Below, piece by piece: positions 12,561 through 23,570 of a DNA stretch of 64,000 nucleotides. How positions within the stretch are numbered: the first letter of the stretch is position 1; the number at the start of each line of letters is the position of its first letter. The notes under the pieces were generated by a model. That model was not told where the DNA came from, made no database searches, and saw only the letters and a program-made list of their open reading frames with translations. The translations under genes and the position numbers were made by a program. Source of the DNA: Vicugna pacos (taxonomy: Eukaryota; Chordata; Mammalia; Artiodactyla; Camelidae); assembly GCF_048564905.1 (NCBI RefSeq), contig NC_133012.1, positions 14,851,646-14,915,645 on the forward strand, read 5' to 3'.

Positions 12561-14325
12561 AGGCTTTCCATATTAGCATTTTTTAACCTGAGGTTGGAGC
12601 ATTTGGATTGGAATAGACTACTTACATTTAGATCAGAAGCAAGATCATGTAACCTTGCTTGTACTCAGAAAATTACAAGGTTGAGAGGTTGAATAATGAT
12701 CTGTTTTAAAGGACAAGAAGGTTGTTGCTTGTTGAATACAGACAAAGAATTAAATAATGGAGCAAGATCAAAAAAGAAAAATTTTAATAGAAACATTTGG
12801 AAGGGACTCCAACATATGATGGAGGAAGAGAAAATAGTTGTGGTCAATCACTTGCTCCTGACATAAATGGTAGAAATGTCCAGAGGGATTAAAAATGACC
12901 AAGGTGAGTGGAGGTCAACTAAAAGGAAAATGATCTGAAGTTAAAAATAAAAGTTAAAACATTTTTTGACCTATAATTATTCGTTATTCTACCTAATTAT
13001 TATCATTATTTCTTGCCATGCAGAACTTGTTGTAGAGGTAGATTACACACCACAATTATACTGCATTCATGAGAATATAAGTAAGACCAAAACGGATATT
13101 GGATAACCACAAAATTTTCCATTTACAAAATAATTTTTTTCTTAAAAATGTGAAGCCATTTTAAGTCCTTGCTTTTAAAGAAAACTCTTTCCTTGAGAAC
13201 TTTTAATTAGCTTTGAAAGCAAAATGTTTTCTCCTTGGTTTCGAATAAAAGGCTTACTTTATTATCTTGCTTTTAGTCACAAATCCTTTATCTAATATGT
13301 TGCTGTTGTCCAAGACTCATTAATTCTATTGTTCCCCTTGTTGTTAGTGCTCATTACTTTGCTCATTTGAAATCAGAACAAGTTAGAAAGGTTGAAAACT
13401 TTTTTTTAAATCTGTGTCCTGAAAATAAACAACCTATAAGATAAAGCTGAACGCCTGAGCATTTGATGTATTACATCTCAGTAGTATCTGACAACCCTTA
13501 CTCCCTGGCGATGCAATTTTTTTCTAATAATTTAGTCTCAATCTATTAAAAGACAATTACAGATAATGCACAGAGGCAAGTGGTAAAGGATGCCTGGAAT
13601 AGCTTCTGTAGAGAGGTTATCAAAACACAACTCAACAAAAGGATTTTTGCATTGATTTTTTGAAAATTGCTTCAAAAACAATTATATAGATTTTTAAAGG
13701 ACTAAATGTAACAAAAAATGATGGAAAGGATTTCCTCTTTGCTACTTCATAGTGTACATTTTTAAAACCATAAGGTTAATGTTTTCATGGCTATTTGTTG
13801 CTTTAGTATAGCCAAATGCTTATTCTTCACTGCTGGGTACAGTTTTTAATAATTAACATATTTGAGGATACCAATGTGATTTTAGAGCTGTCCTGCTGAT
13901 CCTTCACTTTGGACCACTTCATGCTTAACTGATGAAGGAAGGGGTGCGGTCATGACAGTAGCCATTGCCAAATGATTAGCCTATTGTGCCACAACAGCCT
14001 ACAACAAAATAAAGAAACCTTTTGGGACAACTCTGAGCATATTCAATTCAAACTATTGTATTCACTCAGTAACCTGAACTTAGCCCGCTAGAGGATTTAA
14101 AATACACTAACAAATGAAGTGACACCGTGAGTGCCAATCTTACTTTCTAGAGAGAGTGTCCAGATTATAGCACCAAGATGGGTAGAACCAAGTCCAGAGG
14201 TGTCAAGTCACTGTTGTTTACAGGATAGAACATTGGAGAGAAGAAAGCTACACAGTAAGAGAACTCCTAAGATGTGCACAGTCCTCTCTAATATTCAGCT
14301 GAGAGCTGATAAGTCAACACATACA
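12561..14325. other. Non-coding, nothing recognised
   Basis: No recognised gene or repeat. A 65-codon open frame at 14131-14328 has no features of a known family. Confidence 0.4.
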
Positions 14326-15063
14326 TGAGGAAGCTAGTTGAGGTTGGGGGAGAAAGTACCCAAAAGATTATAGGAAACAGTGCTTACAGATCACACAGCA
14401 TCAGGGATAATGTCCATTCCCAAGGTAGAGTGGAAAACTTGCTAACTCAGGGACCATCAGTACTAACACTGTGATAGGGTTTAATGCCACTATCAGAGCA
14501 CTAAGAAACATCTTGCCTCCACAGCGGGTAAGCTTCAGCCCTAGAATAAATACTATTCTGGCAAGACCCAACCAAGCATAAAAGCAGGACTTCAGTGAAT
14601 CAAACTGAATTCAAGTAACTTGACCATATCCTGCAGCAAGGCTCCAAAGTATTTTCAGGCAAGCAAAAATATCCAGCACCTTCTGATATCTAATAAAAAT
14701 TTATCAGGTATGAAAAGCAGCAGAAATATGCAACCCATAATGAAGAGAAAAATAAATAATCAGAAGCTGGTTTAGAAATGGCACATGTGATAGAGTTAAC
14801 AGCATCAAAACAGGTATTGCTAGTGCAACCTATCAGTTCAAGAAGCTAGAGGAAAAATTAAGCGTTATGTTATACACAGGAATGAAAGACATAAAAATAG
14901 CCAAATATAATGTCTAAAGGTAAAAATCAGTAATGCATGGGATTCTTAAAAAGACACTGGATGTGTTTAATAGTAGATTGGACAATGCAGAAGAAAAGAT
15001 TAGTGAAATTGACAATATAAGAATAGAAACTACTCAAAAGGAAACACAGTGAGGAAAGTATAT

Positions 15064-15093
15064 CAAACAAACAAACAAGCAAACAAACAAAAA
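15064..15093. repeat. (CAAA)n microsatellite
   Basis: Imperfect CAAA tetranucleotide tract inside the L1M/HAL1 fragment. Confidence 0.8.
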
Positions 15094-15476
15094 CCAAATG
15101 ATAAAAAACAGACAACCAGTGAGCTGTGGAAAATTTAAAGTGGTTAATTATATGTGTGATTGGAATCCCCCAAGGAGAAAAGGGATAGAAAAAATATTTG
15201 AAGAATGATGGCAAAAAATTTTCAAATTTAATGAAAAGTATAAACCCATAGTTCCAAAAGGCTCAATGAACCCCAAATAAAATAAACATGAAGGAAACAA
15301 CACCAAAGTACAGCATAATCAAATGCTTAAAGTCAGTGGTAAAGAGAAAATCTTAGAAGAGAGGAAAAGAAAAATCAAGTTTTGTACAAGGGAAAAAGTG
15401 TGAAGGTGTTTGATGTTTTCTCATCAGAAACAATGAATGCTAGAAGACAATGGAACAACATCTTCAGAGTACAGTG

Positions 15477-15535
15477 TATATATATATGTATATATACACA
15501 CACACATATATACATATACATATATATGTATAGAT
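15477..15535. repeat. AT/GT-CA microsatellite, near-palindromic
   Basis: Alternating TA runs flank a short ACACAC core. The two arms are close to inverted copies, so a hairpin is possible. It lies inside the L1M/HAL1 fragment. Confidence 0.85.
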
Positions 15536-15859
15536 TGTCAATCTAGAATTTTTTACTCTGCAAAAATATCTTTCAAAAGGACAAAAATTGGTTACGCATA
15601 AATTCAACTTTTATGAGATAATATCCAAAGGTTTAACAGAACTATTCTTTCAAAACTAGTTTTTTTTTCTGTTATAAAAGTGGCTATTATTATTTCATTA
15701 TTTGATGATCTCTATTGAGTCATAATAGTTTTTAATTTTAATATAGAAAAATTCTCTGATATTTTCCTTTATGGTATGTGGTAGTCTTACTTATAAAATA
15801 ATTTCCTATCTCAAGAAGATAAAAATATCTTTTATAATTTCTTTCTAAACATTCTGAAG

Positions 15860-16680
15860 TACAGACAAGCCTTGACTTGCATGGCTCTTATATGCACAGA
15901 TTTCAGTTATTATGGTTCAGTTAAGTAACACTGGTCTCCAAACTGCATGGTTCAAATGTTAGTTACCATGATATTAACTATGAATAATTGCATAAAGTAC
16001 AGACTTCACTGTGGTACCTCAGTTCACAAATAAAAGATGCCTACCATGGTCAATGACAAATCATGTCACTTTTTTCAAAGTCTGCTGATTATTGGTCACT
16101 CTGTGTCTCTTACTTAGTTCAGGCATAGGGAGCAAAGCATGCAGATGAGCCACAGTGTCTCCCAGTGATAAACCCATACGGCACTTAAAAAGAATGGATA
16201 ATCAAGAGGGAATTGGCCAAAAATGATGAGGATGCAATAAAAAAAAAGTGATGACACAAGAAGTGAAATTCACACAACAGAAATGGAGTTATAGATGAAA
16301 TAGCTGGCATGGGAATGTCAACAGGCTGCCACCCGAGAGATTCCAGTTTAATGCAGCAGAGGAACTTAGTGACAGTGAACATATCAACATCAATGAGGAG
16401 TATGGTGGGGATGACAGAGATGATGGCCCAAGGAAATGACACTAGCAAAAAATTCACATCAAAGAAACCCTAGAGATACTGCACAACCTTCAAAGCACAA
16501 AGGATAAGTTGTTGGAAGCTAATCCAAACATCGGCAATTCACCAAGGCACAGGAAAGAAGCATGCTCCATATCACTGGATATCCTCCATGAGAAGGCAAA
16601 CATTGCTCAAGCAACTACTGATGATTTTTACAAAGAAACAAAATACTGTAATTCTTTATGTTCCTAATGTGTTACATTAA
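15860..16680 (+). mobile_element. Tigger-like (pogo/Tc1-mariner) DNA transposon fragment
   Basis: The sequence 'gacacaagaagtgaaattca' followed by a long purine-rich stretch with GATGAGGATGC, GACAGTGAAC and GATGACAGAGATGATG blocks resembles the acidic C-terminal coding part and 3' region of Tigger transposases. The left block near 15865-15900 ('gccttgacttgcatggct') resembles a Tigger-type terminal region. No open transposase frame survives. Assignment rests on remembered consensus, so a related pogo-type family is equally possible. Confidence 0.45.
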
Positions 16681-16949
16681 CATCATACTAAATAAATTTT
16701 AGTTTTATTATATTTCTCTTTTCCCATATATTCATAAGCAAAAGTAAAAGTTTTACTGTTTTGGAAAAAAAAACTTAAAAGGTCTTGGAACAAACTTTTT
16801 TTATTATGAAGATCATTTTGCATAATTTCTGCTTGCTTAATCATTCTTATAGTCCTGCACTACCATGCAAGTAAGGGCTGCCAGTATTGCTTTGCTTTTC
16901 AACTTTAATTCCTAATTCCATCTATTATTGATTTGTTTTGGAATTATAT

Positions 16950-17075
16950 GAGGTAGGGAATTATATATTAACACTGGAGTTTCTGGATCACTCTGTTTTT
17001 AACTTTACAAGGAACAACCATACTGTTTTCCAACCAGCTGTACCATTTTACATTCCCACGAGCAATTTTCTAGAA
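16950..17075 (-). mobile_element. Antisense L1 ORF2 fragment
   Basis: The plus strand reads 'ggaacaaccatactgttttc' and then a 'ccagctgtaccattttacat' block, the reverse complement of the well-known L1 ORF2 segment coding for the CWW...VQPLWK region. Short and diverged. Confidence 0.65.
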
Positions 17076-17079
17076 AAAA

Positions 17080-18165
17080 GATTTGTATGAACGAGCAGCA
17101 GAGAAGAATGTGATAAAGATTTCAAAAGAAGTATAAATAAAGTGTAGAGAATACAGAACAAAGTTTTCCAAGTGTGGACCTTCTGTCTTCCGGAGTACTA
17201 GTTTAAATGCATTTTCCTTCCATACTTCAGACAGAAAACGAATTTCTGAGACAGAATCTGCTAACGTGTATTTTATGTATGCCTACATTTGAGAACCCCT
17301 TGTCAAAAGGAAGATGTTATTTTCAATCTTGGGTTTAGAAGCAGGTTTTATAGAATTGAACTTGTTCATAGACTGAGTATCCAGTAGAGAGAGAACAATT
17401 TAATTTTTAAGAGAAAGAGTTTCTCAGAAAGGAAGAAATGGAAGTTGCCTTAAATAAAAGTGCAGAGTTATTCTTGAAGTGTGAGGTGCCTACTTTACCT
17501 TTCTTGTGTTTAATGCACTGTACCAAACTTCTTAGCTCGCTGAATGGTGAGCTGCTTAAAGTATACCTGGAATGATGGTGGGAAAAATGCTGTACCTACT
17601 GCTTATTAACAACCAAAACAGTCTTTCTTGACAATAACAAAGAAAATATATTTGAAGCAAATGGCACAGTGGTTACTCACTTGAATTAATGAATTAATTA
17701 ACCATAAGACTGCTTTGAGGAAAGGGCAGTTGTAGTGAACATGATGAACCCTTTCTCAACTTGTCACCATCATTTAATACAATTTCCAAATAGAGTGAGC
17801 TCTAGTATGTTGCTTTTATTATATTATCTTCTCATGACCAGTATATAACTGGTCTTAGACACATATTTATGTTTTCTTTCTGCCATGCACTTTATAAGGT
17901 GTTCTACATTATTTTATAAACTCCTAAAGAGTGAACCTAAGTCCTATTAAAAATATATCTACCTCATTCAAGAGCATATATTAACTGGAGGCAAAAGAAA
18001 AATACCTACCATCTTGGTGAAAGTGTGCCAATTAATTTTGGAGCCATTTAAATAACACAGATGTGAATTTAGTTTCCTTAGGTTTCGGAATACACAGCAT
18101 ATGCTGATTTTGAAATCGAAACACTGTAAGAGCAGCTGCAAAGTGATGACAGTGATCACATCACG
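17080..18165. other. Non-coding, nothing recognised
   Basis: No named repeat or gene seen. The sequence is not obviously low-complexity. Confidence 0.4.
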
Positions 18166-18169
18166 TTAG

Positions 18170-18320
18170 GCTTAATCAGAACAGCTCTTGAGACAGTAAT
18201 GGGAGTCGATACACTGAAAGAAACAGCTGGCTTTGTTTTGCGTTATAATTCCCAGTATTATCGATGAAACCCAGCTGCTGATAATTCTAATTAATTATGT
18301 ATCAAACAACAGTTTTTTCT
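18170..18320. promoter_or_regulatory. Candidate conserved non-coding / enhancer-like block
   Basis: A repeat-free stretch with a dense set of developmental-type motifs: E-box CAGCTG at about 18224 and 18272, a TATCGATGAA block, and a TAATTAATTA homeodomain-type site near 18290. Motif density is suggestive only. Conservation cannot be judged from one sequence. Confidence 0.25.
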
Positions 18321-19255
18321 TCTGTAGTAGTTGAACATCAAGTTCCCAGGTTTTTCTTATTTTATTTTTTTGAAATATTAAGGACAGGTACTTTCCACAG
18401 AATTTGATTGCATATATGAAATTATACAGAAACTGATTTAGGATGTGATGAAACTGCTCCAGCTACTGCATTTGAGTTGCATAGTGGTAAATTTTGACCT
18501 TGTCAAAATTCAGGGAGAGACAGCTGAATTATGATTCTGCTCCTGTGAAAAATGGTATGTCTCCAATATTAGATTAATTTCCTGTAAACTTTACTATTCG
18601 GCATTACCAAACCTTGTAAATGTCATCTTTATCCATCATCTTGAGGTATTTTGATGTTGCTTATATAGTAATTTTGATCTCATTTTCAGTTTCTCTAAAG
18701 AGACAGTTATTTCCCTATTAAATCACGCTCTACATTTTTATTATGAATTCATCCAAAGGTCTATAATATCCCTTTGAAAATGAATAATGCTTGTTTAGTT
18801 CCCATGTAAGTTAGATGACAGAGAGAAGGGTAAAATGGAGAGAATAAATTTTATACTTAAATTAATGTATTTTTACATAATATAGAAAAAATCTATTATT
18901 AACTCATGGTTAACTCATTCCATTAATGTGTTATTTTGCAGAATCTGAAACTGCTAAATATCCAACTTCATAATGATTTCATTTGAGTGTAAGGAATACA
19001 ACAGAAGGATCAAGAGACCTAATGTTCTACTCCTCTCTACTGGTTTATAAAAAAAATGTGATTAAAGTATCCATTTCAAAAGTCACTTCCAATTCAAGGT
19101 TCCATGATACTGTAAGTATATTATTTTTAATCGACAAAGATCGTTTCTTCCTTATCTAAATTTTATGCACAAGCATATGTAAAATCAGAATAAATGTTCA
19201 TTTACTGAGTATCTATTAAATGAAAAGAACCGTATACATCACAGAGAATAACAAT
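18321..19255. other. Non-coding, nothing recognised
   Basis: AT-rich, no gene. A short L2-like patch near 19190-19250 is too diverged to call. Confidence 0.4.
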
Positions 19256-19289
19256 TCTAGATGTGAGAAAAAACTGCAAAAATGGCCAC

Positions 19290-19720
19290 AAGACTTGGCA
19301 ACTAACTCTTCGTCAGTTGACAGAGTTGATTTCTCTACTGCTTGAATCTGGGCTGGCTTTGTGACATGCTTTGACCCCAGTGACACTATGCCAGTTCTGA
19401 GGCTAGGCCTCCATAAGTCTTGCAGCTTTCAGTCTTGCTCTCTTGGAACCCTGAACTGCCAAGCCAAAGTTACTAAACCAAGTCAACTGTCAACAAGCCA
19501 AAGTTAGGTTGCTAGTTTAAGAGACCACCAGCCAAGCTCAAAAGTAACCTCTAGACGCATGCACAAGCCCAGCTGAAAAGCAGACAAACCACCCAGGTGA
19601 GCCCAGCCTGAAATATCCAATCATAGCACTGTGAGCTAAATAAATGTTGCTTGTTTTAAGCCAAGAGTTCTGGGGCAGTTCACTGTGCAGCAGTAACCAA
19701 TATTGTAGTTAATATTCATT
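19290..19720 (+). mobile_element. Ancient LTR-like interspersed repeat (fossil)
   Basis: The layout matches a mammal-wide old repeat usually grouped with ERVL/MaLR-type LTRs: a 'gggctggctttgtgacatgc' block, a 'gtgacactatgccagttctg' block, an AATAAA signal at about 19640, and a tail resembling 'tttaagccaagagttctggg'. Solo, old (eutherian-wide by its divergence), with no internal part. The exact family is uncertain. Confidence 0.5.
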
Positions 19721-19895
19721 GAGTTTGTGTGTCAGGCATTAGATCAGGTTATATAACATAGGCTATTCTTGCTAGTATCTTCACTCCAATCTCTGAAAGA
19801 GTAATTATGTTTACCCCCAGTTTATGGATGAGGACCATGAAGCTTCAAGTTTAAAAGCTAGTAAGCCATGGAGCCATGATTTTCACCTTGACATT
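19705..19895 (-). repeat. MIR SINE fragment
   Basis: Plus orientation shows 'gtgtgtcaggcattagatca', then a 'cccccagtttatggatgagg' block and 'aaagctagtaagccatggag', the reverse-complement MIR order (lost 3' end, core, tRNA-like end). It abuts the LTR-like repeat. Confidence 0.7.
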
Positions 19896-20875
19896 TTGAC
19901 ATCAAGGGGTGAAATCAAGCTAATACTTCTTTGCTCTTAAATAAAAAAATAATTGATGTTTTCTTGTGTCTTACTATCTATAATGATACAGTTGCCTGCA
20001 TACATGAAAATCTGCATGCGTGTGTATTTAAATGATTACCATTCATCTTTACAGAAGAATCTACTCATATGTTCTTCAGTTTAAAATACTGGCAAACAGA
20101 ATGCACTACTCTTATCTAGAAGTTGGTCATCCTGCTCCCAGAGTTCCCTTTCTTGAATTTCTCATTACATGCGTGCCTGAAACAGTGCTTGCTGCTGTAG
20201 CCAGAGCTCTGAAGTCAACCTGTTCGTCACCAACTCCTCCAGTGATGGAGATTTATTCCTCACCTTTCAAGTTGAGTATCAAGGCATAGTTCAACAGGAG
20301 GAACAATATATGACTGATCACTTAGTGCATAGACTAGGTTCCATTTGTACTATATTATTAATTAAGGATGGATTGCTCTTTTGAGATCTGGTCTCAGATA
20401 ATTTTTTTCTATTTGAAAATATATTTTGAATAATTAACAGTGGATTAACCAATCATCTTTGGAAATTTTTTTGAATGTAGGAAGTCCCCATGCATTTGTA
20501 CATATGTCGGTACACATATACATGTGTAAATGTGTATGTCGATTTATATATGTTATTTATATATTACATGCATATTTTATCTTACCTCTCCATTACTAAT
20601 GAAATAAAATTTTAAGGAGAAATATTATATAGTTGATAATTTTAAAATATGGAGTATTTTTTATAACTACATTGGCAATAGTTTTCTTAAAAGTTTCAGA
20701 GAAAGGTGATTTCTTACCAAAAAATGGGGGTAAAAAATCCCAGCAAAGTTAATTAAAAGAAATACTGCATTTTGGGGTTGCTAAACAATAAACAGATTTT
20801 ATAACTTACTTGTGTAGTTGATTTTATTATTAAGCTACTATGCAACACTGTATAATTTAAACAAAGGTATTTAAT
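19896..20875. other. Non-coding, nothing recognised
   Basis: No named repeat. An 85-codon open frame at 20032-20289 (+) has no family features and no clear splice context. TATA/CATA-rich patch near 20510-20570. Confidence 0.4.
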
Positions 20876-20879
20876 GAAT

Positions 20880-21480
20880 CCACTGAAAATTAGTTAAAAT
20901 AGAATTCATTTCAGTCTTAATCAAAGACAATGATAGTAGGAGACAAAAAATACTTTGGTCAGTATATGGATAATTTAACTGACCAAATGGTTTTTATCAA
21001 AAGGAGATTTAGTTATTGCTTTATTCAGAAAAATCCACATTGACTAATTAAATGTGTGGTACTGCACTGAATTAGCAGTGCAATTTGCAAAACTCTTCTT
21101 CTGCTTCATTTGCACTGTATTGAAATTCATGAAACATATTTGCATATTTGACCAATTATTATCCTTTGACTATAGCAAACACATTGTTGAAATAACAAAT
21201 CTCTTAAGACAAAAGTGAAGTATTGGCTGATATAAACCCAAGGATTTGGAATTGCTTAAAATGAAATTCAGAAATTGCAATTTTGTGCTGAAGTCTTCTG
21301 GTGAAATAATTAAATTTGTCTTAACTGAATTGACTGTATAGTCTCCTAGACAAGGGGAAATTCACCAGATGATTTATAACACATTATGCCATTACCAGCC
21401 CTTATGTTTATGATTGGCTTTTGGGAAGCCATCTGGTGGCAAAAGCCTCCTATCTAAATGAGATTAAGATTCTCCCTGAT
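20880..21480. promoter_or_regulatory. Candidate conserved non-coding block
   Basis: About 600 bp free of recognisable repeats, rich in factor-type motifs: ATTTGCATAT octamer-like at about 21138, several TAATTA/AATTAAA homeodomain-type sites, and a CTCF-like core at 21429-21440. The composition differs from flanking decayed repeat DNA. This is a pattern-based guess. Confidence 0.3.
21429..21440 (+). promoter_or_regulatory. CTCF-like core motif
   Basis: CCATCTGGTGGC fits the known CTCF core reasonably well (CCA...GGTGGC). Single occurrence, no binding data. Confidence 0.3.
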
Positions 21481-21489
21481 TTCTTTTCT

Positions 21490-21528
21490 TTCCTTCTTCT
21501 TCTTCTTCTTCTTCTTTTTTTTTTTTTG
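21490..21528. repeat. (TTC)n / poly-T tract
   Basis: A run of CTT triplets passing into a poly-T stretch, that is, a polypyrimidine/polypurine tract. Confidence 0.9.
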
Positions 21529-22670
21529 CAAGAATCCATAGATCTCTAGATGTTGACACTGCAATTAGTAGACAGGAGTCCATTTAAGAACAACCTTCTG
21601 ATCACCTTCCCATCACCTCTCCCATGAGAAGGAAGGAATTTCAGCCATAGGAATAAGGTCAAAGCATCTTTCCATTCGCAATGGAAAACGTAACTGGATT
21701 CAGGAAATAACAAATTAAAAGGGTTGGGCAAGAGAGGAAGCCCTTACTTCCAGTTTACCTGGTATGTGCTAATCAAAGATGGGTCATTGAAGCAGATGAT
21801 CTCTTGTCTCTCCACATGGACTTCCATCATTCATTCATCTAACCTGAGCTTTTCACAGCATACCATTGACATGTGACTGCAACTGCACAACTGACTCCAA
21901 AAGAGAACTACCCAGAAAAGCCCTTTCTGATTTCTTAACCCATAAAAATGCCAAGACGTCTTAACCTAAGTTTTAAGATAATTTTTTACGTAGCAATAGT
22001 TTGCTAAAACTGAAAATGTCTTGCCATATTTAAGACATATTTCAGCCTGGCTCCATTCCAATAAAAATCATAGAGATTATGAGCTTTTAAATATATAATA
22101 TACAATTCACCTCTTAATGGATAAACAGGTCTTCATATTAAATAATTCTTTGTATGTAGCAATATTAAGTCTGAGCTTTTTCTGAATTTAGAGTTTCATG
22201 TCTGAATATACATTGAGATTCTCAAGTATTTATATGACCCTCAAATGTTCAGGTTATATTCTTTTAAGGTTCTGAAAAAGCTAATTAATAATTACCAAAA
22301 AGGGTGGGGGCAGAGGTACCTGGGAAAGTTGTAGATTAGAACCACAAAGTCAGTTTCAGATCAGAATGTATGAATTTGTGATATTTATTCAATGGATGTG
22401 AATGGCTCTGTTTTTACAGTGATAATTCTTACCCCCCAATATCGGGCAAGAATCTACAATCATCACGTACTGCCCCAACTTTGGGAAAGAGCCTACTGTG
22501 TTCAGGCGGACACTGTCACTGATATCTACATTGCTAGGGATCACATGACCATTTAAAGTCAAATTTAAACAAGAGAATTGTCAACAGTTTTGGGAATTCA
22601 GGAAGCCTAGTTAACCATCTCTAGGTGTACGCCATACCCATCTCCCTGGAGTTTCTTTTTCTTTGGGGGA
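21529..22670. other. Non-coding, nothing recognised
   Basis: No gene or named repeat seen. Confidence 0.4.
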
Positions 22671-22679
22671 TTATTGCCA

Positions 22680-22990
22680 GAGTGGGGGCTTGGATGCTCT
22701 TTACTGTCCTACCAGCTATGGGACTTACAGATCCCCATCCAGTTTCCTAATCATAGGGATTCTTCCCCCAGCCAGGGCAAGCTTCATGGGTGTGTGACCA
22801 GGGCAGTCTCACAGGGCCCCTCATCCACAGGCAAGAGATTTAACGTTGTTTGGTTGCTATCTTAACATTTTTAATAATTTTATCTTTGAATTTGTATTTG
22901 GTAAGTGACATTGATGGGAGAATGCAAGATGTACCAGGCAGCCTGGAGCAGGAACCCACATGTGGTCTTGCCCTGGGAACCATTCTTGGG
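22680..22990. repeat. Possible ancient interspersed repeat, family unknown
   Basis: A GC-richer segment containing 'cagtctcacagggcccctca' followed by 'taatattttta-like' text and 'ccaggcagcctggagcag'. It resembles an old mammal-wide interspersed repeat that I cannot name. Overlapping open frames on both strands have no family features. Confidence 0.25.
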
Positions 22991-23084
22991 TCGTGGAGTG
23001 GGCAAAAAACAAACAAACAAAACAGCAAAAAAATAAAAAGGATTTACAATGAATAAATTATCCAAACATAGTAACTGGATTAAT

Positions 23085-23200
23085 GCCTTTTGACTTTATT
23101 AGGCATTTTACTCTCATTTGATCCCCACAGCTAAGTTATGGAGTAGATGTCATTTTATAGATATCAATTAGTTGTTCACTGCATGATGAAATATTGAGGG
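23085..23200 (-). repeat. MIR SINE fragment
   Basis: The block 'ctcatttgatccccacagct' followed by 'gagtagatgtcattttatag' is the reversed MIR middle part ('ctcatttaatcctcacaaca', 'ttttacag'). Confidence 0.6.
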
Positions 23201-23269
23201 ACAGCAGTATTCTCCAAAATTCCACAGAAGTCCATCAACAAGTTCTGAATAACTGGTGAATTTAAGCAT

Positions 23270-23570
23270 ACTGCAATGCCAAAATCCTAGGGAACATTTG
23301 AGATGATGTGATTCTTGTATAAAACAAAAGTGCAGTGGCAAACAGGTTCAATTTTCTTTAATTGCAGAATTATTTTTAGCTCACATGATTTAGAAAACAA
23401 TGTCAGTTTTACATTCATCCCTTTAGTTATAGCTGCAGGTACAGATAATAAGACTTTTAGCAGCTGCATCTTTGAATAAAACAACGAATAATGTGTTTTA
23501 TGGTTCATTAACCATGCTAATACATACATATTTTGCCAATCAATTTGAATAACAGATTAAAGCTCACTGT
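23270..23570. promoter_or_regulatory. Candidate conserved non-coding block
   Basis: Repeat-free stretch with GCAGCTGC-type E-boxes (about 23460), TTAATTGCAG, GATAATAAG and TTAACCATGCTAATAC motifs. Its texture resembles enhancer-like conserved DNA rather than decayed repeats. No expression evidence. Confidence 0.22.

Larger units (their letters stand above)
14330..15660 (+). mobile_element. L1M/HAL1-type ORF1 fragment
   Basis: The sense strand follows the L1M/HAL1 ORF1 region. Blocks encode an 'EEKISEIDNI'-like coiled-coil segment at about 14988-15020, a 'GVIGIPQGEKG'-like region near 15155-15190, 'FEEWWQKIFKFNEKYKPIVPKGSMNPK'-like sense near 15195-15280, and a 'cagaaacaatgaatgctaga' block followed by 'cagtggaacaacatctt'-like sequence near 15425-15460. 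These are the ordered landmarks of that ORF. It is interrupted by frame losses and by an AT/CA microsatellite at 15477-15535. Old and inactive. Confidence 0.65.

Noticed and set aside
15477-15535. Functional hairpin RNA (miRNA-like)
   Set aside because: Palindromic character comes from alternating TA/CA microsatellite, which folds on itself without being a miRNA.
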